A stretch of DNA of 64,000 nt from Leishmania infantum JPCM5 (taxonomy: Eukaryota > Euglenozoa > Kinetoplastea > Trypanosomatida > Trypanosomatidae): contig NC_009387.2 of assembly GCF_000002875.2 (NCBI RefSeq), positions 62,001 to 126,000 on the forward strand, read 5' to 3'. Under the pieces are notes generated by a model. It saw nothing but the letters and a program-made list of their open reading frames with translations, made no database searches and was not told the DNA's origin. This document shows, piece by piece, positions 63,940 through 64,000 of this stretch; positions within the stretch are counted from its first letter, which is position 1; each line of letters opens with the position of its first letter. Made by a program: the position numbers and the translations under genes.

Positions 63940-64000
63940 GTTGAGGTGCGTCAGCGGAAGAAAAGAGACACACGCACGCACGCACGCAGACACACACTGC

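Overview
The window is nuclear DNA of a trypanosomatid, most probably a Leishmania of subgenus Leishmania (L. major-like). The reasons are GC-rich intron-less genes all on one strand, long intergenic spacers full of (TG/CA)n and polypurine/polypyrimidine tracts suited to trans-splicing, and a tandem family of phosphoglycan side-chain galactosyltransferases (SCG family), which is peculiar to Leishmania. Every gene I can support lies on the minus strand, as in a polycistronic directional cluster transcribed from right to left. From memory the Rab6/NEK-kinase neighbourhood resembles Leishmania chromosome 2; that needs a database check.

Right to left (transcription order): a NEK-like protein kinase (62347-63939); a small basic protein whose N-terminal half looks like SRP9 (60954-61463); a small, probably mitochondrial, membrane protein (58682-59173); Rab6 (56325-57149); a tandem pair of type II membrane proteins of the Skp1-type GlcNAc-transferase fold, one divergent (51393-54833) and one with the motifs intact (47018-50047); an SCG-like protein with an altered DXD motif (41831-44812); an O-fucosyltransferase-like enzyme that may be a phosphoglycan arabinosyltransferase (38013-40511); then five SCG galactosyltransferase copies, called here E (31807-34398), D (27052-29589), C (18373-20412, truncated), B (13757-16189) and A (7119-9572). 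A start codon of one more gene lies at the extreme left edge.

The SCG copies are mosaics. Blocks of near-identical DNA alternate with strongly divergent cassettes, and about 5.5 kb (14700-20194 and 28100-33628) is duplicated almost exactly, with both ends of the duplication inside catalytic coding sequence. B therefore joins a D-like 5' half to an A-like 3' half, and C joins an A-like 5' stub to an E-like 3' half. Between C and D lies a 6.6-kb zone of decayed sequence. It holds a degenerate ingi/L1Tc-type retroposon (RT, RNase H and zinc-finger remnants in the right order on the minus strand), a perfect 42-bp palindrome and a dispersed repeat. Four copies of that ~450-bp repeat, SIDER-like, sit at 1814, 26236, 46457 and 50608.

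Functionally the window is a Golgi glycosylation locus. The SCG enzymes would add beta-1,3-galactose to the Gal-Man-P repeats of lipophosphoglycan and secreted phosphoglycans, the fucosyltransferase-like enzyme could add the D-arabinose cap, the GT60-like pair suggests further GlcNAc-type transfer, and Rab6 serves Golgi traffic. The mosaic suggests that recombination reshuffles acceptor or linkage specificity.
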